From Buddleja alternifolia (lineage: Eukaryota > Streptophyta > Magnoliopsida > Lamiales > Scrophulariaceae): a stretch of 64,000 nucleotides of DNA. Each line of letters opens with the position of its first letter. Position 1 is the first letter of the stretch. A model generated the notes under the pieces. It was given only the letters and a program-made list of their open reading frames with translations. It had not been told where the DNA came from and made no database searches. The DNA is taken from contig CM033399.1 of assembly GCA_019426215.1 (NCBI GenBank), positions 24,747,022 to 24,811,021 on the forward strand. Direction: 5' to 3'. The translations under genes were made by a program, and so were the position numbers. Of this stretch, positions 1 to 11,509 are shown piece after piece.

Positions 1-1796
1 CCAAGAAAAGCTCGAAGGCCATCAGCTATGGTCTTGGTCTCGAGTAAAGTCACAATGCTGCCAGTTTTTTTGGAGCAAGCAGCATCATCTGCTCCCTTTG
101 GTTCGGCAGCTAATACTCGGATTGCAGGATTGATGGACTTTGCAGCTATTGCCACTCCTGAAATCAAACCACCTCCTACAATTCAGGACTAAAATGTGTG
201 AGCATGTAAAAACAATATGAGATATAAGTAATGAATGGACTCAACAGAGAGAGAGAGAGAGAGACAGAGAGAGAGGATACCGCTTATTGGAACTATTATG
301 GTGTCTATTTGAGGGATCTGCTCCAAAAGCTCCAGAGATATTGTTCCCTGTCCACTGAACACAAATGGTGTCAAAGCACACATGTTTCTGATGGACGTGT
401 TTTTATCTCATTCCCTCCTATATTACTTGGATTGATGTTATGGGGTGACAGCCCAAAAAAAAGAGAAAAAAAAGACGAGCCCTGGCCAAGACATGTACCT
501 TATGATACGCCCATCGTTATATGGATGAATAAGAACAGCCCCAGTATCTTGTAATACCTTTCCAGTAACCTCCTCCCTAGATTTGATTGTAGCCTCGCTC
601 CATATAACCTGACCACCATAACGCATTACATTCTCAACTTTGCATTTTGGCGCCGTTTTTGGAATGACTATATGTGCAGGTATTCCTCGTAGTTTTGCAG
701 CCAAAGATAGTGCTGCAGCATGATTACCACTATTTTTGGAAACTAGGATTAGACAGATTCAGACAAGTAAATACAGAAAATTAAGGATAGTCTAATTAGT
801 TGATCAGATTCTCTATTCCAATTTCGTGTTTGATCTTGTATTTCACATTATATACTCATGCTAAGTTTATAAAGTGTTCTGATGGGGTTGTAGAGTCTGA
901 TTAAAAGCAAGTATTGTAAAAAGGACCCTCACTCGCTCGGATTCAATTTTTCTAGAAGGGTACTTTGGTTATTTACAGTAGTTGTTGTAGTCGTAAAACC
1001 AATTATAAATGAATTAGGCATGCCTACTTGTAACTATAAAATCAATAAGAAACATCTACTGCAACAATGGACCCGGGAATTATTCACCAAACCAGGTAAC
1101 TTTTGTCTTTTGTAGGTATGATTTCACACTAGATCCTCTATTCCAAACTGTGTCTCATATTTCATTTGATATACCACGCCACCTGTACAAAATTCACTCG
1201 TATATTTAAGAAAATAGGACCCAGACTGGTATGATTTTACTTTCAATTTCTTTATCTCGCTTGATTTATTCCTAACATTTCTTTTGAACATACAATTGTG
1301 TTTATAATGTACACTTCGTATGTATGAGCGATATGGAATACAAGCTGAAATCCCAGATTGGAACATAGAATCCAAAGTAGATAAATCAGTGTTATTAGAA
1401 TGAACCTGCTATGTGTTACAACCCCATTAGCTGCCTGATCACCTGTAAGTGAAAATACAGCATTGCATGCCCCTCTGAACTTGAAAGCACCACTGGTGTT
1501 ACAAGGGAAGAAAAACAACTCTGAATTAAATCTAAAAACCTTTAAAACGTTACACATGAGTTACGATAAAGGATTTAATCTAATTTATAACATAAGTCAA
1601 TTACAGGTATCTGATCTCACCCTTTCTGCAAACATTCACATTTAAAGTAAATCTTTCTTCCAGAAATCGAATTTAGAGTTTCCGAGGACAAGACCGGGGT
1701 TTTATGCGCATATGGTCTGATGCGTTCTTGCGCTTCTCTTATTGAAGAAAGATCAGCAGCATACTTATAATTGGATTCCTGGGCATTTGCTTCCAT
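1..1796 (-). CDS. SR: Serine racemase (PLP-dependent, fold type II), 3' end beyond window
   Basis: Five exons read on the minus strand: 1796-1621, 1492-1406, 729-499, 354-281 and 175 to the window edge. All introns are GT-AG and the phases agree (2, 2, 2, 1). The start MEAN at 1796 matches the Arabidopsis serine racemase start; an in-frame ATG at 1844 is less likely. Visible family features are the KFRGA segment with the PLP-binding lysine (exon 2), the SSGNHAA phosphate/substrate loop made across the exon 2-3 junction, and the glycine-rich PISGGGLISG loop across exons 4-5. The enzyme family interconverts L- and D-serine and also dehydrates serine to pyruvate; in plants it is thought to be cytosolic. 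The last codons seen read ADGLRAFLG, so roughly the C-terminal third is missing. The coding sequence seen has no lesion, so the gene is probably functional. Plant threonine deaminases are related, but they are longer with regulatory domains and match less well. Confidence 0.93.
248..275. repeat. (GA)n / (CT)n microsatellite in serine racemase intron 4
   Basis: An almost pure GA run interrupted once by CA. On the coding (minus) strand it is a CT run that begins four bases after the GT of the intron 4 donor (GT at 280-279). Confidence 0.9.
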
Positions 1797-2330
1797 CTGC
1801 CAACATTCAACTCGGAACAGATTGAGTTTATTTGAGTCATCCAATTATAAGTTATCTAATAAGTTTGCAGAAACGAAAAGTAGGAATCTATGAGGAGTGA
1901 ACAAATGAGAAAGTATAAGTATCAAGGGTTTTCAAATTTAATGAAGGAGCTGCTACCTGACACATAAACTACTCTTTACTGATAAAAATACAGTAAGATG
2001 ATATTATCATATGCTGTAGAAATAGGTTAAATTACTGCCCTTTTCCTTTTCTTTCTCAAAGAGACTAATCACCACTAGAGTCATAAACGTTGACAGCTAT
2101 GAATAATGAAAAAAGTTCACCCTTATACAAATTAGAAACCATTATGTTCTTCCAACTCCACAATCGAGAAAGCCAAAAAACTGAGAAATAAAAACATAAA
2201 TCTTACCTTTCGAAATGCATTCTCTTCTCTTGATAAATTAAGGAATTTTACCCAGAGTAATTGCAATTTTGTCATTGAAATAGTGAAATATAGCAATAAT
2301 GCAATTGACGACGACGACAACAACAAGAAC

Positions 2331-2414
<84 letters not shown>

Positions 2415-3259
2415 CAGGGAACAAGCAAGACGTACGTTGATTACAATAATGAAGAACAACAATAAGCAGAATATAAAAGCTTCAGAATAAATTCAATTGA
2501 TCACCACTATTATGACATTCCTATTAAGTCAACCAGGATATTCATAAATCATTCATTACCGGAAGATCCCATAATCTCAATTTGGCTAACTCAGAATATA
2601 AGAATAACAAAATGCCTGCTAATTGCTAACCGAAGCCAAAAAAATTAAGTAAAATTAGCTTTTCTATGGGATCTAAGAACTGGGGTTATCTTGTGTAAAC
2701 AACAAAGATATAAATAATTACAGCATCATCAGAGTAACTAGAGACAAGGGTTTCAGCATGGAAATTTGAAAGTATTACTTACATTACCTATAGATAGAGG
2801 TTAAACTTAGTTGAACACTGCAGAAAATAATAACAGCTCAAGTTCTCCTACTTCCAAACAATTCCAGTATAATCCCACTGTTTCTATTGGATTTAACATT
2901 CAAGAAATTGACTACCTTCGTCCCAATTATGTAAACATATAAGATTCCATTCCAAATATGCAAAGAATAAGAATTTTTTTGTCTTAAATTCGCAGCTAGG
3001 CCAGGATAGACCCGACTTCGACCTGTCAATCCGGATAGGAGACCCGTCAGTTCTGGGCCATTTCATTTGGGTTGGAAAGAGCCCGTCAAGGACCTCAAGG
3101 TTCAACTATCTTAATATCTATCTACTTTAATTACAAAAATAAAATAATTTAGGTCTAGGTCTGAATCTAGATAATATCTAGCCATTGTCGGGCCTAGATC
3201 GATAACCCCGACGACGTCCATCATGGACATCAACGTTAGTATCAACCAGGCTAGTGCTA
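1797..3259. other. Intergenic / upstream region of serine racemase
   Basis: No coding segment with recognisable homology. It should hold the serine racemase promoter and 5' UTR, but I see no clear TATA box. It contains the (AAT)n tract listed separately. A GC-richer patch near 3005-3100 and 3180-3240 may be a transposon remnant that I could not classify. Confidence 0.5.
2331..2414. repeat. (AAT)n microsatellite, about 28 units
   Basis: An uninterrupted trinucleotide tract following a short GAC/AAC-rich lead-in. The poly-Asn or poly-Ile frames through it are artefacts of the repeat, not genes. It lies about 0.55 kb upstream of the serine racemase start. Confidence 0.97.
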
Positions 3260-4058
3260 GAGGTGTTCGTGGTGCGGTTCCGATTTTTTTGTTTAATTTG
3301 AAGCTGAATTGCCAAATGCGGTTTTGCGATAGGGAAATCTCAAATTGTCATTTTGAAAACCAGTAACAAGGGTGTCCTTTTGAGCGATTTGCGATTTTTA
3401 TCTTTAAATACATATTTCAAGATATTGACATAAATTTTTAATCTTTTTAATATTGTCTAATTATGCCTAACAATAAATTTCACGTATATAAAAACTAAAC
3501 TTAGAAAAAATATATTTATCCAAAAAATTACATAACACAATAAAAAATTTCACAAAATTTAAAAATATTAGACAAAGTTGCGTACTAAACAATTCATATA
3601 TAATAATAAAATAGGCTACAAGGTTTAAACAAAAACACTGCAAAAGTCTTTAATTTGTCAAATAGCACAGTCAATTGCCTACAAGACATACTTAGAAAAG
3701 TAAAAATTCTTTGGGACTTAAAAAAATTAACTAACAAAACAAACTATTAATCTATTAAAAGTTTAGCTACTTAATATTTGTGCACAACTCCAATAGTAAA
3801 GTGCATTGAAGATAATGGCCAATAAGTTAGAGATGATCTTCTATCCCACAATGGTGTGTCACAATAGTGTCACATCATTGTGGGATTGACAAGTGTCCAT
3901 TTTAAAAAAACTGTTAATAATAATTTAAATTAAATGGACACTTGTCAATCCTACAATAATGTGACACTATTGTGGGATAGAAGATCCGTTCTGCCAATAA
4001 GTGCATTTTTTTTGGTAATAGTGAAATGCTTTTAATTTAATAAAAATGCTACAATAAT

Positions 4059-4092
<34 letters not shown>

Positions 4093-4297
4093 ATAATAGC
4101 GGTTTCACGGTTCGGTTTGGTGCGGTTTAGTTCAAAACCTCACCAAACCAACTTGGCAGTGCGATATTCTTTTAAAATCGAAACCGCAATTTGCATAATA
4201 ATTTAGCAAAAATAGTTTGGTGCGATTCAATGCGGTCGATTTGGGCGATTCAATGCGGGCGATTTGGGCAATTTCGCAAAATTATTGCCAAGCCCTA
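3260..4297. mobile_element. hAT-like non-autonomous DNA transposon (putative)
   Basis: Both ends carry the subterminal vocabulary seen in many plant hAT elements: GGTGCGGTTCCGATTTTT at the left, and repeated TTTGGTGCGATT, CAATGCGG and GGGCGATTTGGGC words at the right (4105-4280). The left end starts AGAGGTGTTCG and the right end, read on the minus strand, starts AGGGCTTGGCA, a weak inverted match. An 8-bp flanking direct repeat is present with one mismatch (TGCTAGAG at 3255-3262, AGCTAGAG at 4297-4304), so the exact boundary is uncertain by a few bases. It contains no transposase. A second MITE is nested inside. Confidence 0.55.
3828..3992. mobile_element. Foldback MITE, Mutator-like, nested in the hAT-like element
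   Basis: The two halves are inverted copies: GATCTTCTATCCCACAAT at the left reappears reversed near 3967-3985, and the pairing continues inward through the GACAAGTGTCCAT segment, giving a long hairpin. The left arm has a short internal duplication (CACAATGGTGTGT). A perfect 10-bp direct repeat, GCCAATAAGT, flanks it at 3818-3827 and 3993-4002. A 9-11 bp duplication is typical of Mutator-like elements, which is the basis for that assignment. Confidence 0.75.
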
Positions 4298-4460
4298 GCT
4301 AGAGCAATAACATTTTGGGACTTATAAGAAAGAAAAAAGTAAACCCTTCGGGGGGAATACCAATGGGCCATATGCCCATTGGCATTGTTCATTTCAAAAT
4401 ATTGAAAAAGAAAGCTAATATTGACATGTCACACTGTCTTACCATATACCAGCATATTTA

Positions 4461-4905
4461 GGGGCGGATCTACATGAGTCCCAAGACAGTGCTCCCACTG
4501 AATTTTTTTTAATAAGTAGATATTTTTAAATTTAAATTTATAAATTACATTAATGCCCCCACTCAAATTATTAAATGTCCTCCTCAATTTTGAAAAATCA
4601 TTTTTTAATGTTACAAAATTTTTTATATTTGAATTTCGTTCTGCTCAAAATCGAAAAATATCACGTTTTCCCCATTTACTTTGAGTTCGCACTCCCAAAA
4701 TCCAAAATTCTGGCTATAACAAAAGAGGTATAAAAGTATAATTTATGTTAAAATGTGTAATTGATTCTAATTCCTTATTATATTTTCTCCCATAAATATA
4801 GCCCCGCACCCCCCTTAACAAATTGTATAACTATATCACAACAATTTCGCCCCCCCGGGTAAAATTCCTAGTGTCCCCACTGAACAAAAATTCTAGATCC
4901 GCCAG
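4461..4905. mobile_element. MITE with GGCGGATCTA terminal inverted repeats
   Basis: GGCGGATCTA at 4463-4472 is mirrored by TAGATCCGCC at 4894-4903. Both ends also carry a related CCCACTGAA word. There is no coding capacity and the interior is very AT-rich. I could not find a convincing target-site duplication, so the superfamily (hAT-like is my guess) is open. Confidence 0.6.
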
Positions 4906-5131
4906 TTACTATATTGATCAAAGAATAGATGGTAATTACAAATTGATTTTCAACTGGATTTGCTAATCTAATTCTATGAAACTGGTAATTATGTTCATAT
5001 CCAGAAATAGGATTGCTAATACGATAGAATTCGACTCAAACTTATCTGTCATAATCTGAATCTTGGTTGTATTAATATAAAATCTAAAAGGTAGAGATAG
5101 CAATCTGGTCATTTGTACGACGTTTAATTGG

Positions 5132-5163
<32 letters not shown>

Positions 5164-5227
5164 TGTCATTCCTATGCAGTAGATACATAAACATTCCATT
5201 TGTCCAGTTTAAATCACTCATATACAA
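4906..5227. promoter_or_regulatory. Upstream region of the defensin-like gene
   Basis: About 320 bp of AT-rich sequence ending in a (TATC)n(AT)n run at 5137-5164. That AT run, 60-90 bp before the ATG, is the only TATA-like sequence seen, so a promoter here is inferred from position only. Confidence 0.35.
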
Positions 5228-6093
5228 ATGGCCTCATTCAATCCATCATTTTGCATTCTTTTGATCCTCATTTTTGCCTCAGGTAACTTAATTTGCTTCT
5301 TCTTGCTTATAAACTGCTATGGTTGGTGCATTTTGATGAGGAAAAAGAAAAGAAAAATATTTTTTTTGCATCAAATGATAGTACACGTTGCTTTACCTTT
5401 TGATCCTTCAATCTTTTCTTTTCCTTTTCCTCGCTGAAATCCAAGAACCAAACATGAAAAGTTATGGTATAATTATAACCATATGTGGTTCCACCATATA
5501 AATAATTTTAACTATATCGAAGTTCTGAAATTTCTTAAAATTGACTCTACGTATTCATCATTGAGCGTGTCAATTTCTGTTGGAATCAAGTAGCCATCGA
5601 ATTGCTATTCAGTAGATTAACATGAATTATTTGTCACTACTGAATAAATAGAAATAATCATTTACATGGAAAATAAATAATTTTTGTCGGGTAATTTACT
5701 TATCATTCATGTCAATCACTTATATGAAACAAATAATTATTAACCTAATGTTACTCAAAACAACATTAAGTATTTTTTTTTTCCATCTTTCATTTCTTTA
5801 TTTTTTTGTCCCATCATAGGCTCAAATTGATGGCACAAGAAGTTGATAGAATTTTGCTATATAATGCAGTTGGCCAAATGGTACAAGCGATCAATGCAGG
5901 AAAGGAATTTAATGGTACTACACCAAATTTGTTGAAGAGGTGCACAATAGGTTTCGGTCTGTGCGGTGAGCGTGTGTGCAATGGAGCTTGTTGCCAGCAG
6001 AAATGCGCCAACGTTTATGGAGCCTTTAATCCAAAGTCGTATTGCGCTTTTATTGGATCACAAAGATTGTGCTACTGCGAATATGATTGTTGA
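5228..6093 (+). CDS. Secreted defensin-like cysteine-rich peptide (two exons)
   Basis: Exon 1 (5228-5282) encodes a hydrophobic signal peptide, MASFNPSFCILLILIFAS, and ends at a G|GTAACT donor. Exon 2 encodes the mature peptide and stops at 6091-6093. The classic-looking acceptor at 5818-5819 would put a TGA in frame after three codons. The AG at 5838-5839 restores frame (exon 2 from 5840) and gives about 102 residues. The mature part has ten cysteines in a crowded C-terminal half, including CNGACC and ending CYCEYDC. The C-x-C ending and the Gly-containing gap before Cys7 resemble the CS-alpha-beta fold of plant defensin-like peptides. The signal peptide, intron after it and small size fit that family. 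A role in antimicrobial defence or reproductive signalling is family knowledge only. It could be a decayed copy if the distal acceptor is not used. Confidence 0.72.
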
Positions 6094-6097
6094 GTCT

Positions 6098-6135
<38 letters not shown>

Positions 6136-6774
6136 CTTGAGTCATCTATCCTTTTATTTTATTGTTTTAAAGACGAATAAGTGTGAGGAAGCATAATTAA
6201 TAAATCGTCCTATTTTGGTGCGATGAAGGGTTTATGAAGTTGAAAGAAATACTTTTGTTGTTTGAAGGGATTTTGAAATTTATGCTTATGTTTATGTGTA
6301 TGATAGTTTGTGTATCTTGATTGGAATTGGAATTTCGAGACCGGTAAATTACATAAAATTCTCCCGTGTTGGAAGCTTTTTTTTTTTTTTTTAAAAATTT
6401 GGAAGTTATAGTAAGTGAATTTTTTAGTTAATTAATTATCAGTGAATTTTTAGTTATTTGATGATTTGCAAAAATAGTTATTCATTAGTAATTAAAATTA
6501 ATTAATTGAATAACTTAAAAAAATTATTAAATAGAATATATTATAATCTAAAAAAAACTGAGTACTCATTAAAATAAATTTTTTTAAGTGATTTGTCATT
6601 TATTTACGGAGTAAAAGAAAATAAAATGGCTTTTGTTCTTTTATCTAAGAATTGATTAGTAGCATATAAATGTGGTAGTATTATATTTACACCCTCTCAT
6701 GTAATCACTAATAACAAATATTTCTGGGGTATTTTCATTAGTCAAATATTTGACTATTTGGTCATGGATTGACC
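6094..6774. other. AT-rich spacer 3' of the defensin-like gene
   Basis: Begins with a (TA)n microsatellite at about 6101-6132. The rest is AT-rich 3' flank with AATAAA-like words near 6201 and a T-run at 6377-6392. I see no gene or clear repeat until the LTR of element A starts at 6775. Confidence 0.6.
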
Positions 6775-7154
6775 TGATGAGATATGTAGACTGATTTGGG
6801 AGAAAGAAGAAGAAACGAGGTTTAAATGCAAAGCGACGTCCAAAAGTTAGGCATGGCAAGTTTGAATGTGCCATATAGGAGCATCCCCCAGGATTTTGGA
6901 GTTGCGTCACGTCCTAGCGTGAGACAAGGCAACGTTCGGGCGTGAGAAGCAGGAGGTTGCAATTTTCTAATACTGCCCGATGTCCGAATGTGGAGGTTGG
7001 CGACGTTCGAAAGTTGGGCCTGGCGAGTTTAATCTTGGGCGCTAAGTTAACGCGTTTTGACGGTTTCTTTGATTAGGTTTGAGTTATGACTTGTTGCCTA
7101 ATGTGTTTAGAAGACTCCTAAAGACTCTACAATGATATATTATCATATTCTTCT
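6775..7154 (+). mobile_element. Element A (Copia): partial 5' LTR
   Basis: Starts TGATGAGATATGTAGAC and matches the sequence after the polypurine tract of element A at 16853 (TGATGTGATATGTAGAC), sharing GGCATG, GACAAGGCAA and GCAATTTT blocks in the same order. It runs 380 bp and is cut by the LTR of element B, which starts at 7155. Repeated GACGTCC/GACGTTCG words are prominent. Confidence 0.75.
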
Positions 7155-8803
7155 TGTTAGGAATCCTCGGGTAAAAATGCAGCGGGATACATTTTTTTAT
7201 CGGATTCCTAATCTCGGATCACTTTAACGAATTAATGATTTTGATAGTTTTCTAAAAACTAAATGAAATTGTTTACCTTTTCAATTTCGTATATTTTTTC
7301 GCGTAACAGCAACTCCCCGAGCTCCTCTCTCTAAAGATACACGCGAAACTAACCTTCAAAAGTTCTTCCAATGCTTCCTCTTTGATGTAGTGGATGGCTA
7401 GGGCAAGCAAAGGAGGAGGAAGAATTCTCTTTCTCTTGTGTTATGTAATTAGGTTAAGTAACCTAGTATTTATGACTTGTTAAGTATTTAAGTTACCTTG
7501 TAACTCTTCTTACTTAGGAAACAAGTTAAGGAGTCTTCCAACTCCTTATGGTGGCCGCCCCTTTAGGGCTCCTCAAGGACGTGGGTGGACTTCGTTGGCC
7601 CATTCAACTTTAGCCCACCTATTTAATCATGTAATCCCATTTAAATTACAATACATATTAAATAATTAATTAATTTTTATTTAATTAATTTTTAATTAAA
7701 TAATTTAATTTAATCGTATTAAATTAAACATTTAATTAATTGATTTGACCAATAAATCAATGCGTTCTTTTAATCACATCTTTCTAAAAGATTAACACAA
7801 AAGACCTCCCGTTCGTTTCTTATAGTGCGACTCTTTAGGTTCGCCTCAATTGGCAATGGGAGGAAATACCAAAGGATGCGGCTGTCACCTAGCCAGTCCC
7901 GTGGACTCACATCGTGACCGAATTGAGTACGAAATGCACGAATCATTTACGAACCTCTGGACCACAAATACCATATGAGTATAAGCTCTTCACTTTGTAT
8001 CACGATCAAGTGAGAGTCATGGTTTATGTCAAACTCACTGAACTTGATACTGTGCTTGTAATCATATCATGATGAAATTACCAAACTACTCTCCATGTCC
8101 CACATGAGTTAGTTTCATTGCTTTGACTAAAGACTTATAATTTCATATGCATATGATTGCAAAGGATACTTTCCCCATTTACTATCGAGATAGTGAATCC
8201 CATCTTGGCGATCACTGAACACCTGCTACTTGACTCATTGAGATCGCACTTCGAGGTCGACCACACCAATAGGTGAATTGGGCCTAACTACTCTAGTAAC
8301 AAATTCAACAGCACAAGCACATTGCTCATGAACCCTCAGGTCTAAGGCCCACGCATACTATCATGGTTAGTAATCCAATCATTGACAGTGACAGATTAAA
8401 TACCCATGTGATCGGATTACTACGAGCCGTGTTCGAATATATCAATTCCATTGATATATCTATGACACGTGTCTCACTATCCCATAGTGTTCGACTGGCA
8501 CTCCTTGTCAGAACATGTGTCATACAAGTCGAATCTCAATGCCCAATTAAGATTCCTCGACTTGCGAACCCCCTTTTTAGTGATCAGGAATAAGACTCTT
8601 CCCGTGCCACTTCTTTATTCCATAAAGGGCGAAGAGTTAACCTCGATACACAAGGACTGTTTGTTCAATACTTATTTGATGCCATAAAGATTTGCATGAA
8701 CCGAATAATAATTGCCTTTTATTAATTGTCAGTTTGTACAACATAATTGAATACTCTATACGATCTATTTGTCCCCATTGGCATCTAGGGCATACACCTA
8801 ACA
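7155..8803 (-). repeat. Element B (Copia): 3' LTR
   Basis: 1649 bp bounded by TGTTAGGAATCC and CATACACCTAACA, the usual TG...CA termini. Nearly the same sequence recurs from 14428. On the minus strand it directly follows a polypurine tract, so it is the downstream LTR of the minus-strand element. Confidence 0.9.
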
Positions 8804-8816
8804 ATCTCCCACTTGC
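8804..8816 (-). other. Element B polypurine tract
   Basis: Minus-strand AAGTGGGAGATTG immediately before the 3' LTR, the typical plant Copia plus-strand primer site. The preceding minus-strand sequence is the 3' end of the RNase H reading frame. Confidence 0.85.
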
Positions 8817-8878
8817 ACTCAATGCCAATCACTATGGTATCTTATACCCATCTTCTCAAGATGTTTTTCTAGCACCGC

Positions 8879-10336
8879 TTACGCCAATGGCTTAGTGAGT
8901 GGGTCAGCTACGTTTTCCACTAAGGTTATTTTATGCACGCCGTTGTCGCCTCTTCCAACGATTTCTCGAATTATATGATATCTCATCTCTATGTGTTTGG
9001 ATTTTTTGTGAGACTTTGGTTCCCTAGCTTGTGCAATGGCTCCATTGTTGTCACACCATAGTGGCAACGAAAACTCCACACTAGGAATAACTTGAAGTTC
9101 GGCCATGAACTTCTTAATCCAAACAGCTTCCTTGGCCACCTACGAGGCCCCCACATATTCAGCTTCAGTGGTCGAATTAGCAGTTGTGTTTTGCTTAGAA
9201 CTTTTCCAAGACACTGCTCCACCGTTTAGAGTGAATATGAACCCAGAAGTGGATTTCCGATCATCGATGTCTGACTGGAAGTCAGAATCCGTATAACCGT
9301 CCACTTTCAATTCTCCATTGCGGTACACCAGAATCATATCTTTAGTTTTTCTCAAGTACTTCAAGATAGATTTTACGGCGATCCAATGTTTTTTGACAAG
9401 GTTAGCTTGAAACCTACTCACCACACTCACAGCGTAGGCAAGATCTGGTCTTGTGCATAACATCGCTTATATGGGACTTCCTACTGTTGAGGCATAGTGG
9501 ACCGCACTCATCTCTTTTCGATCTTCCTCACTTCGAGGACTCATCGTTTTGGAGAGATGAATTCCATGTCTCATAGACAACAGACCTCTCTTAGAGTTCT
9601 CCATTCCAAACCTTTTGAGGACTTTCTCTAAGTAGAGAGCTTGAGAGAGTCCTATCATCGTATTCAATCTATCCCTGTAGATTCGAATTCCCAGGATGTA
9701 GGTAGCTTCTCCCAAGTCTTTCATGGAGAATTTGCTTGAAAGTCATGTCTTTACAGAAGTTAGCAATCCTTCATCATTCCCTATAAGTAGAATGTCATCT
9801 ACATATAGCACCAAGAATATGATCTTGCTCCCACTGATCTTTTTATAGACATATGGTTCATCCTCATTCTTAATGAAGTCGTAGCCCCGCACTTCTTCCT
9901 CAAAACGAAGGTTCCAACTGCGAGAGGCCTGCTTAAGTCCATAAATAGACCTGTTCAGCTTGCAGACCTTATGAGAATCTGCACTAGATATGAAACCCTT
10001 GGGCTGTTCCATATAGATCTCCTCCTCGAGGAATCCATTCAAGAACGTGGTCTTCACATCCATTTGCCAGATTTCATAATCCAGGTATGCAGCTACTAAA
10101 AGTAGAATCCTGATGGATTTGATCATAGCTACTAGTGAAAATGTTTCCTCATAGTCAATGCCCTCCCTTTGACTATACCCTTTCGCCACTAGCCTGGCCT
10201 TATAGGTATCCACCTTGCCATCTAGACCAATCTTTCTCTCGTAGATCCATTTGCATCCAATGGGTACAATACCCTTGGGTGGATCGGTCAGACTCCAGAC
10301 TTGGTTCAAATACATCGAATCCATTTCCACTTTCAT
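8879..10336 (-). pseudogene. Element B reverse transcriptase and RNase H (broken)
   Basis: Read from 10336 down. The RT begins at MDSMYLNQVWSL and includes the Copia block KARLVAKGYSQREGIDYEET, MDVKTTFLNG, YGLKQASRSW and the catalytic LYVDDILLIGND. The frame then breaks near 9743. It resumes at 9724 (MKDLGEATYILGIRIYRDR), shifts again near 9467, and continues as RNase H (YTDSDFQSDIDDRKSTSGF, then WCDNNGAIAQAREP, ending ADPLTKPL). At least three interruptions make it non-functional. It is close to the pol of element F, so B and F belong to related Copia lineages. Confidence 0.88.
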
Positions 10337-10810
10337 AGCTTCATGTCATTTAGCAGAATTCATATCTATCATTGCCTGGTCATAACTAGAGGGATCGTCT
10401 CCATGGTGCCCATCTGCTACTGCATACATATTATGCTATTCCTGTAGCAGATAACCATATCTCTCAAGTGATTGAGATACTCTAGATGACCTGCACATTG
10501 ATGATTGTGTCATTCCCGATTCGGGTTGGGTCCCTTGAACAATGTCTTCCGAAAGGGATTCGTTTTGTTTTTCAAGAACAATACTTCTACCAGCTCCTCC
10601 TTATCGAATGAATTCTTCTTCGAGAAAGATTGCCTGTAAGGCAACGATGATCCTTTAATCTTCATGCAGATAGAAAAAGTATCCTATGGAATCCTCGGGA
10701 TATCCAACGAATCGTCCTTTCAAGGACCTAGCCTCCAACTTCTCGGCCTTGGTCTTTTTCACATAGGCAGGGCAGCCCCATATCCTTATGTGTTTCAGAT
10801 TAGGCTTCCT

Positions 10811-11509
10811 TCAATGCCATATCTGATACAGTGTGTTAGGAAGAGACTTGGAGAGACACCTGTTCAAAATGTGAGCAGCTGTAAGCAATTCATGCCCCCA
10901 TAATGAAATAGGCAGATCCGTGTAGCTGAGCATGGAACGTACCATGTCCAACAAAGTTCGATTCCTTCGCTCTGCTACACCATTCAATTGTGGAATAGCT
11001 GGAGGAGTTAGTTGTAACACTATGCCATGTTCTCTTAAGAACTGGTCAAATTCGGCACTCATATACTCACCACCTCGATCAGACCGAAGTGCCTTAATAC
11101 GATGCCAGGTTTGGTTTTCGACCAAAGTTTTGAATTCAATGAACCTTTCTAATGATTCAGACTTGTACTTCATCAAATACATGTAGTCATACCTTGAATG
11201 GTCATCGGTAAAGTGATACCTTGAATGGTCAACGGTAAAAGTGATGAAGTACTGAAAACCACCGCGGGCCACATTTCCAAAATGGCCACACACGTTTGTA
11301 TGAACTAATCCTAAGACTTCAGAGGCCCTTTCAAATTTCTCTGCGAAGGGGGACTTGGTAATCTTGCCTTGGATGGAAGACTCACAAGTGATATGGGGAT
11401 CCGATCCCAATGAGTCTATGACTCCATCCTTTTCTAACTTGTGTAGTCTATGATCCTCGACATGACCGAGTCTTAAGTGCCAGAGTTGTTTTAGGTTTGT
11501 ATCAAACAA
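10811..11509 (-). pseudogene. Element B integrase (damaged)
   Basis: The order is the GAG-pre-integrase zinc finger (WHLRLGHVEDH then CESS, where the last Cys of the usual CxxC is Ser), catalytic core, and the NGVAERRNRTLLDMVRSM block. The first core acidic residue looks replaced: LVHTNVCG here against LVHTDVCG in element F. The second Asp (RSDRGGEY) and the Glu remain. A 27-bp in-frame tandem duplication at 11190-11216 and 11217-11243 adds nine residues (DHSRYHFTD) near the core. The joining segment to RT (10337-10810) has lost its frame. In a working element this protein inserts the cDNA into the host chromosome. Confidence 0.85.

Noticed and set aside
2238..2490. Open frames of poly-Asn and poly-Ile on both strands
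   Set aside because: They are translations of the (AAT)n microsatellite.
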